A stretch of 8,014 nt of DNA. Source: Thermomicrobiaceae bacterium (GTDB taxonomy: Bacteria > Chloroflexota > Chloroflexia > Thermomicrobiales > Thermomicrobiaceae). The position numbers and the translations under genes were made by a program. The notes beneath the pieces are model-generated. The model saw nothing but the letters and a program-made list of their open reading frames with translations, searched no databases and was not told the origin of the DNA. The DNA is taken from the NCBI GenBank assembly GCA_007122555.1, contig SKTL01000174.1, positions 1 through 8,014 on the forward strand. Reading direction: 5' to 3'. Positions 1 through 7,040 of the stretch are shown here, in pieces (position 1 is the first letter of the stretch; every line of letters starts with the position of its first letter).

Positions 1-2
1 AG

Positions 3-272
3 CCGCTGACGCCCGGGCCGCTGGAGCGAGCCGAAGATGTTCTGGTCAACGTGGGACTGATGCCTGTGCTGGTTGTCGGCGGCGCGATCGTTGTTGTCAT
101 GGGGCTGGTCAAGATGGTCCGGGCAATCAATGTTCGAGACCTCGACGAGGATGTGGGCCCTGATGTCGAATACTACGGCCAGGACATGTTCGACGATTTT
201 GAGAGCGACGCGCTCGACGACGATTTCTTCGACGATGGCGCCTCCCGCGGGACTCCTCCAACCTTGACATGA
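3..272 (+). CDS. C-terminal part of a membrane protein with acidic tail (5' partial)
   Basis: The reading frame is open from the first complete codon of the window to a TGA at 270-272, so this is the last 89 residues of a longer gene whose start lies outside. A GTG at 51 could be taken as a start, but nothing upstream resembles a clear ribosome site and the frame continues to the left, so partial is the better reading. It shows one hydrophobic stretch (about residues 19-36 of the visible part, LMPVLVVGGAIVVVMGLV) followed by a basic residue pair region (K, R) and then a strongly acidic tail rich in Asp, Glu and Phe. The positive residues just after the helix suggest that the tail lies in the cytoplasm. 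I do not recognise the family. The last codons overlap the -35 element of the hrcA promoter, which ties the end of this gene to the control region of the heat-shock operon. Confidence 0.6.
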   Translation, partial: PLTPGPLERAEDVLVNVGLMPVLVVGGAIVVVMGLVKMVRAINVRDLDEDVGPDVEYYGQDMFDDFESDALDDDFFDDGASRGTPPTLT

Positions 273-292
273 CCGGTATCAATTGTTAAGCT
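264..292 (+). promoter_or_regulatory. Predicted sigma70-type promoter of hrcA-grpE-dnaK
   Basis: A perfect TTGACA -35 hexamer lies at 264-269. With a 17-nt spacer, TAAGCT at 287-292 serves as a weak -10 (it keeps the leading TA and final T of TATAAT). Transcription would then start near 299-300, immediately before the CIRCE element, which is the usual geometry for HrcA repression of a vegetative promoter. The -35 lies inside the last codons of the upstream gene. The -10 assignment is inferred and is the weaker half. Confidence 0.6.
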
Positions 293-300
293 AGCCCGAG

Positions 301-327
301 TTAGCACTCTCGGTTGTTGAGTGCTAA
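301..327 (+). promoter_or_regulatory. CIRCE operator (HrcA binding site)
   Basis: The element is TTAGCACTC, nine spacer bases, then GAGTGCTAA: an exact match to the consensus CIRCE inverted repeat with the canonical 9-nt spacer. In known systems HrcA dimers bind it as DNA and block transcription until heat or unfolded protein titrates GroEL away from HrcA. It sits just downstream of the predicted transcription start and only 2 nt before the hrcA ribosome site, so its 9-bp stem would also form at the 5' end of the mRNA and could affect translation or stability. Confidence 0.97.
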
Positions 328-329
328 TC

Positions 330-336
330 GGGGTGA
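330..336 (+). promoter_or_regulatory. Ribosome binding site of hrcA
   Basis: GGGGTGA lies 6 nt before the ATG at 343 and supports that start. It begins 2 nt after the right arm of CIRCE, so a folded CIRCE stem in the mRNA would lie against it. Confidence 0.7.
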
Positions 337-342
337 TAGAAC

Positions 343-1383
343 ATGACCGGTGAACTGAGCGCTCGCCAGCGCAAGATTCTGAAATTGATCGTGCAGGATT
401 ACGTCCGAACTGGCCGTGCGGTTGGATCGAAAGCGCTGATCGACCGGTACAAACTGGACGTTAGTCCGGCGACGGTGCGAAACGATATGGGCGTGCTGGA
501 GGAGCAGACGTATCTGCAGCATCCGCATACCTCGGCTGGCCGGGTGCCGACTGATTCCGGGTATCGCTACTACGTCGAGCACCTGCTCGGGAATCCGAGA
601 GTGCCGGTTAGCGAACAGATCCGGATTCGTCACCAGTTTAGCCAGGTCGAAATGCAGGTTGCGGCGTCAATGAAACTGGCAGCCGCCGTGCTGGCAGAGG
701 CGAGCGGCAACATCGCGCTGATCTCCCCGCCGAGAAGTCTGCGGGAAACGGTGCGTCATTTCGAGTTGATCAGCCTTCGCGACCGCCTGATGCTACTCAT
801 CCTGGTCACGCAATCCGGGACCGTGCATGAGGCGTTCTTACACCTTGACGAGCCTGTGGAGCAGGATACGCTCAGCACGACCAGCCGGCAGTTGAATGAC
901 GAGATTCGCGATCTGCCGTTTCCTGACATCCAGCGACGGTCGGCGCAGTATTCGGGGCTGGCGGCTCTCGTTCTTGAACAGATCGCCGCACTGATGAGAC
1001 GCACTGAGCAGGAAAGCACGGCTGAGATGCACTCGGAAGGCCTGGAACGCGCGCTACGGCAACCGGAGTTCTCGCATGGCGATGTCGCCCAGCAGCTTCT
1101 GGAGCTGCTTCGTGGCGGCGCCTTGTTGTCCGTGCTGCTGCCGCAGGTCCGGCAGAAAGACGACCTCCGGATCTTCATCGGCTCTGAGAACGTGACGGAC
1201 GATCTCCAATCATACGGGGTGATCATTGCGCGATACGGAGCAACCAACGAAGTGACGGGCCTGCTCGGCATTCTGGGACCTACCCGGATGCCCTACGACC
1301 GCTCTATTTCAACGGTTCGCTACGTGTCTCAGGTATTGAGCGATCTTTTGCGCCACGTTCATACCGACGGACCGGAACACTGA
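343..1383 (+). CDS. hrcA: Heat-inducible transcription repressor HrcA
   Basis: HrcA is the repressor of class I heat-shock genes. It binds CIRCE operators such as the one at 301-327, and in studied bacteria it needs GroEL to stay active, so chaperone load sets repression. The 346 residues match the usual family length of about 340-350. The N-terminal winged helix-turn-helix (residues about 5-75) carries the family hallmarks: RTGRAVGSKAL (22-32), the recognition-helix block SPATVRNDM (41-49) and PHTSAGRVPT followed by GYRYYV (61-78). The rest is the GAF-like dimerisation and inserted domain, with typical late motifs such as GSENVTDDLQSYGVI and GLLGILGPTRMPY. The ATG at 343 is preceded by a good ribosome site. 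It is first in an operon with grpE and dnaK and is autoregulated through CIRCE. No defect is visible. Confidence 0.97.
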   Translation: MTGELSARQRKILKLIVQDYVRTGRAVGSKALIDRYKLDVSPATVRNDMGVLEEQTYLQHPHTSAGRVPTDSGYRYYVEHLLGNPRVPVSEQIRIRHQFSQVEMQVAASMKLAAAVLAEASGNIALISPPRSLRETVRHFELISLRDRLMLLILVTQSGTVHEAFLHLDEPVEQDTLSTTSRQLNDEIRDLPFPDIQRRSAQYSGLAALVLEQIAALMRRTEQESTAEMHSEGLERALRQPEFSHGDVAQQLLELLRGGALLSVLLPQVRQKDDLRIFIGSENVTDDLQSYGVIIARYGATNEVTGLLGILGPTRMPYDRSISTVRYVSQVLSDLLRHVHTDGPEH

Positions 1384-1396
1384 TCGGCGCCGATCA
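1381..1396. repeat. 16-nt perfect palindrome at the hrcA stop codon
   Basis: TGATCGGCGCCGATCA is self-complementary over its full length and includes the hrcA stop codon. As RNA it could form a 6-bp stem with a GCGC loop, and another CGATCA at 1402-1407 offers an alternative right arm. It has no T-tract, so it is not a convincing terminator. It could mark an mRNA processing or stability site between hrcA and grpE, or be incidental. Confidence 0.45.
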
Positions 1397-1426
1397 TCGT
1401 TCGATCAGTCCGGAAAGGATGGCGAT

Positions 1427-2062
1427 ATGAACCGCGATCTACATGTGAACGACTTCGACCGGCAGGCTGACCAGGCCGCTGAGCAGGATCAATCGCCGGA
1501 CGAACCCGGTGCAGCTGAGGACATGAAGACGGGCAGTATGGAAGAAGAACTTGAAACCGAACGCCAGCGATCCGCTGAGTACCTCGAACAGGCTCAGCGC
1601 GCGCGCGCCGAGCTGGTGAACTATCGGCGACGAACCGAAGAAGAACTGGCGCGCATGCAGAAACAGGCGGGAGAGCGGATTATCTCCAAGCTCCTGCCGG
1701 CGATTGACGATCTCGATCGGGCAATCGATTCGATGAGCGAGGACGATCGGGCCTCTTCCTGGGGCGAAGGAATCATCCTGGTTCAGAAGAAGATCTGGTC
1801 AACCCTGGAGTCGGAAGGGGTTAGTCCGATCGAATCGCTGGGACAACCGTTTGATCCCAGCCTGCACGAGGCTATCTCGATGCAGGAAGGCGCAAACGGC
1901 GCGACCACCGTCGTGCAGGAGTTCCAACGGGGATTCATGCTGGGTGATCGCGTTCTGCGCCCGGCGATGGTGGTCGTCGGATCCGCCGACACCGCGACCG
2001 ACGATGACACCGAGCATACGACCGATAACGAGAACGCCGAATCCAGCGAAGACCGCACGTAA
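1427..2062 (+). CDS. grpE: GrpE, nucleotide exchange factor for DnaK
   Basis: GrpE is a cytoplasmic homodimer that releases ADP from DnaK and so resets the Hsp70 cycle; its long helices act as a thermosensor in studied species. The 211 residues show an acidic disordered N-terminus (1-37), a long coiled coil (about 38-80) containing NYRRRTEEE (65-73), the four-helix-bundle start [12 protein letters not shown] (89-100), and the beta domain that contacts DnaK with [17 protein letters not shown] (131-149) and [19 protein letters not shown] (162-180). Start: ATG at 1427, 7 nt after GGAAAGGA (1412-1419). It lies 43 nt after hrcA and 20 nt before dnaK, in one transcription unit. An oddity is the C-terminal extension of about 25 acidic and polar residues after the beta domain, where many GrpE proteins stop. 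Confidence 0.97.
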   Translation: MNRDLHVNDFDRQADQAAEQDQSPDEPGAAEDMKTGSMEEELETERQRSAEYLEQAQRARAELVNYRRRTEEELARMQKQAGERIISKLLPAIDDLDRAIDSMSEDDRASSWGEGIILVQKKIWSTLESEGVSPIESLGQPFDPSLHEAISMQEGANGATTVVQEFQRGFMLGDRVLRPAMVVVGSADTATDDDTEHTTDNENAESSEDRT

Positions 2063-2082
2063 CGAGAGAAAGGATAGAACGT

Positions 2083-4014
2083 ATGGGACGAACGATCGGA
2101 GTTGACCTCGGAACGACAAACTCGGTTGTGGCCGTGATTGAAGCGGGCGAACCGACTGTCATTCCGAACGCGGAGGGCGAACGTATTACGCCGTCCGTGG
2201 TCGCGGTCACCAACAGCGGAGAGCGCCTGGTTGGACGTTTCGCCAAACGGCAGGCTGTCACCAACCCGGAAAACACCATCTTTTCGGTCAAGCGCTTCAT
2301 GGGTCGCAAGTTCGATGACGAGCAGACCCAGAAGGACGCTTCGCAGATGCCATATGAGGTCCGCAAGGCGGACAATGGCGGGGTCGAGATCAAAGTCGGA
2401 GAAAACTGGCACAGTCCGCCGGAAATCTCGGCGATGATTCTGCAGAAGATGAAGGCGGACGCAGAAGCCTACCTGGGAGAGACCGTCGACAAGGCTGTCA
2501 TTACCGTACCGGCGTACTTTGACGACTCGCAGCGTAATGCGACGAAGGACGCGGGACGGATCGCCGGACTCGAGGTGCTGCGGATCATCAACGAGCCGAC
2601 CGCATCCGCCCTGGCCTACGGTCTCGACAAGAAAGAAGACGAGCAGATCGCCGTTTACGACCTTGGCGGCGGCACCTATGACATTTCCATTCTGGATCTT
2701 TCCGAGGGCGTCTTCCAGGTGCTTGCGACCAACGGCGACACCCACCTCGGTGGCGACGACTTCGACCAGCGCATCATCGACTGGCTGGCGGACGAATTCA
2801 AGAAGCAGGAAGGCATCGATCTGCGGCAGGATCGCATGGCGCTGCAGCGTCTGAAGGAAGCGGCCGAAAAAGCCAAGATCGAGCTCTCCACGACGCAGCA
2901 GACTGAAGTCAACTTGCCGTTCGTCACAGCCGATGCGTCGGGGCCGAAGCACATGAACGTCACGCTCAGCCGCTCACGGCTGGAGCAACTCGTCGGCGAT
3001 CTGGTCTCCCGAACGGTTGATCCGATGGCGGCCGCGTTGAAGGACGCCGAAATCGGCAAGGACAAGGTTGACGAAGTCCTGCTGGTCGGTGGACAGACCC
3101 GCATGCCGCTCGTCCAGTCGCGCGTTGCTGAATTCTTTGGTCAGGACGCGCACAAGGGCATCAACCCGGACGAAGTTGTCGCGATCGGCGCCGCAATTCA
3201 GGCGGGCGTGCTCGGCGGCGAGGTCAAGGATGTCCTCCTGCTGGACGTAACACCATTGACGCTCTCCATCGAGACGCTTGGCGGTGTTGCGACAGCGCTT
3301 ATCGAGCGCAACACGACGATTCCGACGCGCAAGAGCCAGATCTTCACCACCGCGTCCGACAACCAGAACCAGGTGGAAATCCACGTGGTTCAGGGTGAGC
3401 GCCCGATGGTGGCGGACAACAAGAGCCTCGGCAAGTTCATCCTGGACGGTATCCCGCCGGCTCCGCGCGGTGTCCCGAAGATCGAAGTGACGTTTGATAT
3501 CGACGCAAACGGTATCCTGAACGTCACCGCGAAGGATCAGGCGACCAGCCGCGAGCAGAAGATCACCATCACCGCCTCGAGCGGCCTCTCCGAGGAAGAA
3601 GTGGAACAGATGGTGAAGGACGCCGAGCAGTATGCCGAGGAAGACCGGCAACGGCGTGAAGCGATCGAATTCCGCAACCAGGCTGAGGCGATGGTCTATC
3701 AGGCCGAGCAGACGATCGAGCAGTACGGGGAGCAGATCCCCGACGAAACCAGACAAGAGCTCGACGCCAAGGTCGCCGAGGTCAAGGACATTCTGGAGAA
3801 CGACCGCGAAAACATCGATCGACTCCGCCCGGCGCACGAGGAACTCGCGCAGACGCTTTCCAAGGTCGGCTCCACGATGTACGAGCAGGCCGGCGCTGAC
3901 GCGACAGCCGAGCCAAACGGCGCCGGCGCGGACGAACAAGCCGAACAGGCAGCCAGCGAAGAGGAAGCAACTGTCGAAGGCGAGTTCCGCGAAGTCAACA
4001 ACGAGCGGAATTGA
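2083..4014 (+). CDS. dnaK: Chaperone DnaK (Hsp70)
   Basis: DnaK is the ATP-driven cytoplasmic chaperone that binds exposed hydrophobic peptides with DnaJ and GrpE. All hallmarks of a working protein are visible in 643 residues: phosphate-1 loop GVDLGTTNS (6-14), Lys70 in [18 protein letters not shown] (171-180), [11 protein letters not shown] (192-202) with the threonine expected at the autophosphorylation site, adenosine motif [11 protein letters not shown] (332-342), hydrophobic linker DVLLLDVTP (383-391), substrate-binding domain (about 392-500), helical lid (about 501-600) and an acidic tail ending [12 protein letters not shown]. Residues about 75-110 retain the longer N-lobe segment seen in Gram-negative DnaK. 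Start: ATG at 2083, 8 nt after AGAAAGGA (2067-2074). It is the last gene of the CIRCE-controlled operon; dnaJ does not follow, and a terminator begins 28 nt downstream. Confidence 0.99.
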   Translation: MGRTIGVDLGTTNSVVAVIEAGEPTVIPNAEGERITPSVVAVTNSGERLVGRFAKRQAVTNPENTIFSVKRFMGRKFDDEQTQKDASQMPYEVRKADNGGVEIKVGENWHSPPEISAMILQKMKADAEAYLGETVDKAVITVPAYFDDSQRNATKDAGRIAGLEVLRIINEPTASALAYGLDKKEDEQIAVYDLGGGTYDISILDLSEGVFQVLATNGDTHLGGDDFDQRIIDWLADEFKKQEGIDLRQDRMALQRLKEAAEKAKIELSTTQQTEVNLPFVTADASGPKHMNVTLSRSRLEQLVGDLVSRTVDPMAAALKDAEIGKDKVDEVLLVGGQTRMPLVQSRVAEFFGQDAHKGINPDEVVAIGAAIQAGVLGGEVKDVLLLDVTPLTLSIETLGGVATALIERNTTIPTRKSQIFTTASDNQNQVEIHVVQGERPMVADNKSLGKFILDGIPPAPRGVPKIEVTFDIDANGILNVTAKDQATSREQKITITASSGLSEEEVEQMVKDAEQYAEEDRQRREAIEFRNQAEAMVYQAEQTIEQYGEQIPDETRQELDAKVAEVKDILENDRENIDRLRPAHEELAQTLSKVGSTMYEQAGADATAEPNGAGADEQAEQAASEEEATVEGEFREVNNERN

Positions 4015-4041
4015 CCTGGATCACGGCGGATACTTCCAGAC

Positions 4042-4078
4042 GAGGAAAACCGGGGCGAACGTCGCCCCGGTTTTCCTC
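4042..4078. terminator. Bidirectional rho-independent terminator between dnaK and the minus-strand cluster
   Basis: A perfect 17-bp stem (arms 4042-4058 and 4062-4078) closes on a 3-nt ACG loop. The GC-rich core (CCGGGGCGA against TCGCCCCGG) is followed on the + strand by TTTT, and because the outer stem is A-rich on the left the same GC core plus TTTT is read on the - strand. It lies 28 nt after the dnaK stop and 32 nt after the stop of the convergent gene, so it can end both transcripts. Confidence 0.93.
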
Positions 4079-4109
4079 ATTCACGTAAGCTTTTTCGGAC
4101 GATCCAGGA

Positions 4110-5258
4110 TCAGTAGATCAACACTTCCAAGCTCGTTGCCGGAACCAGATGCCGGGAGCCGTTGCTGAACTCGACGTCAACAACATCCCGCAGAACCCCC
4201 GTGTATGCCGCAGAGTCGACAATACCGCTCCGACAGGTGACAACCATGCCCAGATGCTCTGGATCAACCAGCCTCGCGAGCGTACCGTCACGAACGGTGA
4301 CGCGCTGAATCGCGTCGTCACCGCCTGGTCGTTCGCGAGAGAGGTATAGCGTCGGTCGTGCGGACAGCACGTCGGCATCATTCGGCACAAGCAAGCTAAC
4401 GCTCTGATTCTCCTGTCCGGTCAGGAACTGATAGACCGGTTGCGCCATCCGCCTGCGTCCGAAACCTTCGGTCACGAAGACCGTCAACGGGCTTGAAGAC
4501 TGAAAGTCGCCCGCCTGACGGCGCCAGAGCATCATCGATGACGGTTCGCGCTCGTCAGACGCCATATACCGGCGGATCTCGCTATCGCTGACGCTCCCGA
4601 CAATAACTCCCCTCGCGCCGACTTCGATCAACCGGCGCAGAGCCGAGGTCCCCAGTGTCATTCCGCCCAGGACAATGCAGTCGCGGAACTCCGAATCGAT
4701 CATGTCAGCGGTCAACTCGCGATCGGCTCGATCGACCGCGACCCGCAACGTCCCGAACGTATCACGTCCCAGCCCGAGAACGCCCTGAACACGACTACCG
4801 CCAACGCGCAACCAGACGCCGCGTTGCTCGATGATCGAATCGACCTCACCGTAGACAGAGGCAAGCAGTCGCTGCGGAAGGCTCTGCGGCGTGAGTGTAG
4901 CGACACCGGTCGACTCATCAAGCGCAGTAAGGGTTGACCGAACGGGAGCCTTGCAGGTGACGGATCGCAAGCCGCGTCTGGCGCGGGCGATCGGTTCATT
5001 TTCCTCAAAATCTGAGCCGATCGGCCTGGTCAGGTAGCGAGCAACAGCATCCGGCTCCATGTCGAACTCACGGGCGATGTTCAACAGCAGCGGTCGCCCC
5101 TCGGCGACCATCGCCGACGCCAGTTCTGTGCCGGGTTCAACTCGGTCACCGGCGCGCACCAGCAGGTCGCCGTCTTTGCTGAGCGACCGCTCAACGTAGA
5201 ACACCGCATCGCGAACAATCGCCGGTTCGTACGTCGCAGTCTGTCGGTCGCTGACCAT
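4110..5258 (-). CDS. Protein of unknown function with barrel-sandwich-like segments, partner of MutL-like gene
   Basis: I do not recognise a named family for these 382 residues. Visible features: an N-terminal segment (about 18-60) with the glycine/proline pattern DLLVRAGDRVEPGTELA, as in biotinyl/lipoyl or RnfC-type barrel-sandwich hybrids; a second such segment (about 88-173) with KAPVRSTLTALD, VYGEVDSI and a glycine-rich GVLGLGRDTFGTLRV stretch; an alpha/beta-looking middle with GARGVIVGSVSD (204-215) and TVFVTEGFGRRR (249-260); and a C-terminal small-barrel-like end, VDVEFSNGSRHLVPATSLEVLI (about 360-381). No signal peptide or membrane helix is seen, so it is probably cytoplasmic. It starts at an ATG 9 nt after the MutL-like gene; AGGCGGAG, which overlaps that gene's TAG, is the likely ribosome site, pointing to translational coupling and a shared role. 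Gene structure is firm, function is open. Confidence 0.85.
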   Translation of the reverse strand: MVSDRQTATYEPAIVRDAVFYVERSLSKDGDLLVRAGDRVEPGTELASAMVAEGRPLLLNIAREFDMEPDAVARYLTRPIGSDFEENEPIARARRGLRSVTCKAPVRSTLTALDESTGVATLTPQSLPQRLLASVYGEVDSIIEQRGVWLRVGGSRVQGVLGLGRDTFGTLRVAVDRADRELTADMIDSEFRDCIVLGGMTLGTSALRRLIEVGARGVIVGSVSDSEIRRYMASDEREPSSMMLWRRQAGDFQSSSPLTVFVTEGFGRRRMAQPVYQFLTGQENQSVSLLVPNDADVLSARPTLYLSRERPGGDDAIQRVTVRDGTLARLVDPEHLGMVVTCRSGIVDSAAYTGVLRDVVDVEFSNGSRHLVPATSLEVLIY

Positions 5259-5261
5259 ACG

Positions 5262-5269
5262 CTCCGCCT
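5262..5269 (-). promoter_or_regulatory. Ribosome binding site overlapping the upstream stop codon
   Basis: Read on the - strand, AGGCGGAG begins inside the TAG stop (5268-5270) of the MutL-like gene and ends 3 nt before the ATG at 5258. A ribosome finishing the first gene would cover this site, which suggests coupled translation of the two proteins. Confidence 0.6.
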
Positions 5270-6989
5270 ATTCTCTTTCTCCACTGAGAGCGCCGGACCA
5301 GCGGCTCAGCGCGTAGATTCGAGACTCGTTGTCCTCCGGGAGTTCAGTCGGTCGCCCGCGAGCATCAAGGATGATTCCGTATTGACCGCCGTGTACGGTT
5401 CGTTCATCGGTAAAAGACACCGGCTCGCCAGCCGTGAATCGACCCACCGAAACACTCGACACCGGCGTGATGTTCACATCCGCCGTGTGTCCCTCGGGCA
5501 GCGGTATGCATCTGACCTCGCCCCAGGAAAGTGTCAGCTCCTGGCGCTCGTCCTCATCGGTGATGATCTCGACATCAGCAATACGATTCCCGGTCTGCGC
5601 CTGACCGGTGAACACAATGCAGGAGCCGAGCGGCGAAAGGAAGTCGTTTTCGATCACCTCGCGCGCGTAATCGGGCTCGCCGGCGGATATCGCTCCAAGT
5701 GAGGCGATAATCCCGTCTCGATCAACCGAAAGCATGATGACGCCGTCCGCAGGAAGCGCGTTCAGTGCGTCAAGCGCCACGAGAACAGCGTCATCCCCGG
5801 TTGTGTCGATCAGCTCTCGACCGAGTATCGCCAGATCCACATCCAGGAAGTCCTCAACGCCGGCTCCGCGCAGGACATGTGACGCGAGCTCGCGAATAAC
5901 TCCTCCGGCGAGCGATCGGTCGCTTGAACCATACAGGCGAGCGTGCGGCCGAAGCGATCGATTCAGCAGCCAGTGGCGCATTTCATCTTCGGTCATCTGA
6001 GATGGCGCCCAGCGAGCGATACGCGGCATGTCTATTTGCAGCAATGCTCGGGCCGAGGTTACCGCGTCAATATCACCTCGATAGACCGAAAGCGCTCCCT
6101 GGTTTGACGCGACTTCCAGCAAAGCGCCAGCTTGGGTTCCGAGAACCGCCAGCCGACGGCCCATTCGTCGATGCAGAAACGCGGCGACGCTTTCAACGCC
6201 CTGCATCCGGTCCACAAACATGCCCGAGGCAAAAGGTTGAAGCGCGGGCTCTTCCGGGAGCCGGTTAGCGTACTGTTCGCGCAGCTCGGACTCGATTGCA
6301 CTGGAAATCTCCGTCGGGTGATACGCGCTCGGATCAATCCCGCTCAACTCCAGCGAATCATCCAGAACCTCGGCGGCAATCTGCTGACGCTCTTCATTAC
6401 CGATGACGATGCCCTGAACAGCGCCATACTCCGGAGCGGCGCCGGCAATAACTTCAAGCGCAGCACGCCAGTCATCCAGAGATGACTCGCCCGCAAGCAG
6501 GATCAACGTGGTCGGACGCGAATCCCGCACCCATGCTTCAACGGCTGTCGGCGAGAACGACGTTTCGGACCATCTGAAGAATTCACTGGCTTCGGAGAGG
6601 ATGGATATCGTGCGGCGAACTGCACTCCGGATCACGTGGGAGAGCTGTCCCTGATCGAGAGCCAGCAAGCCGACTTTGTTCGGCGAAACTGGGACGCCCG
6701 TGACAAAGACTCGATCAACGCCATCGCCGTCGGGACGCGACGGGGTAATCACCGCGTCGCTCTCGATCAACCGGCGGCCGGTCTGATCCTCAAGCTGGCG
6801 AATCGCCCGATTGATGCCGATCGACATCTCATAGAATGGCGGGCCGGATGTCGTGACCGATTCGCCAACATCGACGAGCCGGGCGGACCCTTCCACGACA
6901 TCGCACAGCACGGCGCGAGTTACCGCCTGATCCACGTCGAGGATCAGCATTGCGTTCGGGGTTGACATCTGCCCAGCGGTTTCAATCAT
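5268..6989 (-). CDS. MutL/GlmL-like ASKHA-fold protein with degenerate ATP-site motifs
   Basis: The 573 residues resemble the 'glutamate mutase L' (MutL/GlmL) family, relatives of actin/Hsp70-fold ATPases. Similar points are the N-terminal LILDVDQAVTRAVLCDV (15-31) followed by an SVTT block (44-47), PDGDGVDRVFVTGVPVSPNKVGLLAL (86-111), LILLAGESSLDDW (162-174) and the late GGQYGIILDARGRPTELP (534-551), an ending I associate with Chloroflexota members. It is longer than clostridial GlmL (about 460). The phosphate-1 loop has DVDQAVTR instead of D-x-G-S-T-type residues, and the expected second acidic loop reads AVLGTQAGALLEV (281-293) without its Asp, so ATP hydrolysis is doubtful. Start: an ATG at 6989 is preferred over the adjacent TTG at 6992; an ATG at 6968 is also possible, and no ribosome site is decisive. 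It is probably co-transcribed with both neighbours. No mutase gene is nearby, so the role is unknown. Confidence 0.75.
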   Translation of the reverse strand: MIETAGQMSTPNAMLILDVDQAVTRAVLCDVVEGSARLVDVGESVTTSGPPFYEMSIGINRAIRQLEDQTGRRLIESDAVITPSRPDGDGVDRVFVTGVPVSPNKVGLLALDQGQLSHVIRSAVRRTISILSEASEFFRWSETSFSPTAVEAWVRDSRPTTLILLAGESSLDDWRAALEVIAGAAPEYGAVQGIVIGNEERQQIAAEVLDDSLELSGIDPSAYHPTEISSAIESELREQYANRLPEEPALQPFASGMFVDRMQGVESVAAFLHRRMGRRLAVLGTQAGALLEVASNQGALSVYRGDIDAVTSARALLQIDMPRIARWAPSQMTEDEMRHWLLNRSLRPHARLYGSSDRSLAGGVIRELASHVLRGAGVEDFLDVDLAILGRELIDTTGDDAVLVALDALNALPADGVIMLSVDRDGIIASLGAISAGEPDYAREVIENDFLSPLGSCIVFTGQAQTGNRIADVEIITDEDERQELTLSWGEVRCIPLPEGHTADVNITPVSSVSVGRFTAGEPVSFTDERTVHGGQYGIILDARGRPTELPEDNESRIYALSRWSGALSGERE

Positions 6990-7040
6990 CAATGCACCGG
7001 TGACTTTCCGTCGAACGACGAATCAGGCTACAGTGCCGCA

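Noticed and set aside
756..1271. A 171-codon open frame on the - strand opposite hrcA
   Set aside because: Ser/Arg/Cys-rich shadow translation, fully inside a certain gene.
1783..2952. A 389-codon open frame on the - strand across grpE and dnaK
   Set aside because: It is antisense to two certain genes, has no recognisable domain and no ribosome site that I could see. Long antisense frames opposite dnaK are a well-known artefact of its codon bias.
2974..3939. A 321-codon open frame on the - strand opposite dnaK
   Set aside because: Same artefact: the dnaK antisense frame has caused false annotations before. The translation is low in conserved features and the + strand gene is beyond doubt.
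4086..4096. Second T-run after the dnaK terminator
   Set aside because: The run near 4091 has no GC-rich stem directly before it, and the main hairpin explains termination.
5382..6965. Several + strand open frames of 88-117 codons opposite the MutL-like gene
   Set aside because: Their compositions are rich in Arg, Ser and Pro as in shadow frames, they lack domains, and the - strand frame is continuous for over 570 codons with family-like motifs.
7006..7020. CGTCG-AA-CGACG inverted repeat between the zinc-ribbon and MutL-like genes
   Set aside because: A 5-bp stem with a 2-nt loop and no T-tract is too small for a terminator and could arise by chance in GC-rich DNA.
6992..7040. Possible separate promoter for the MutL-like gene in the 50-nt gap
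   Set aside because: I found no convincing -35/-10 pair on the - strand, so co-transcription with the zinc-ribbon gene is the simpler reading.
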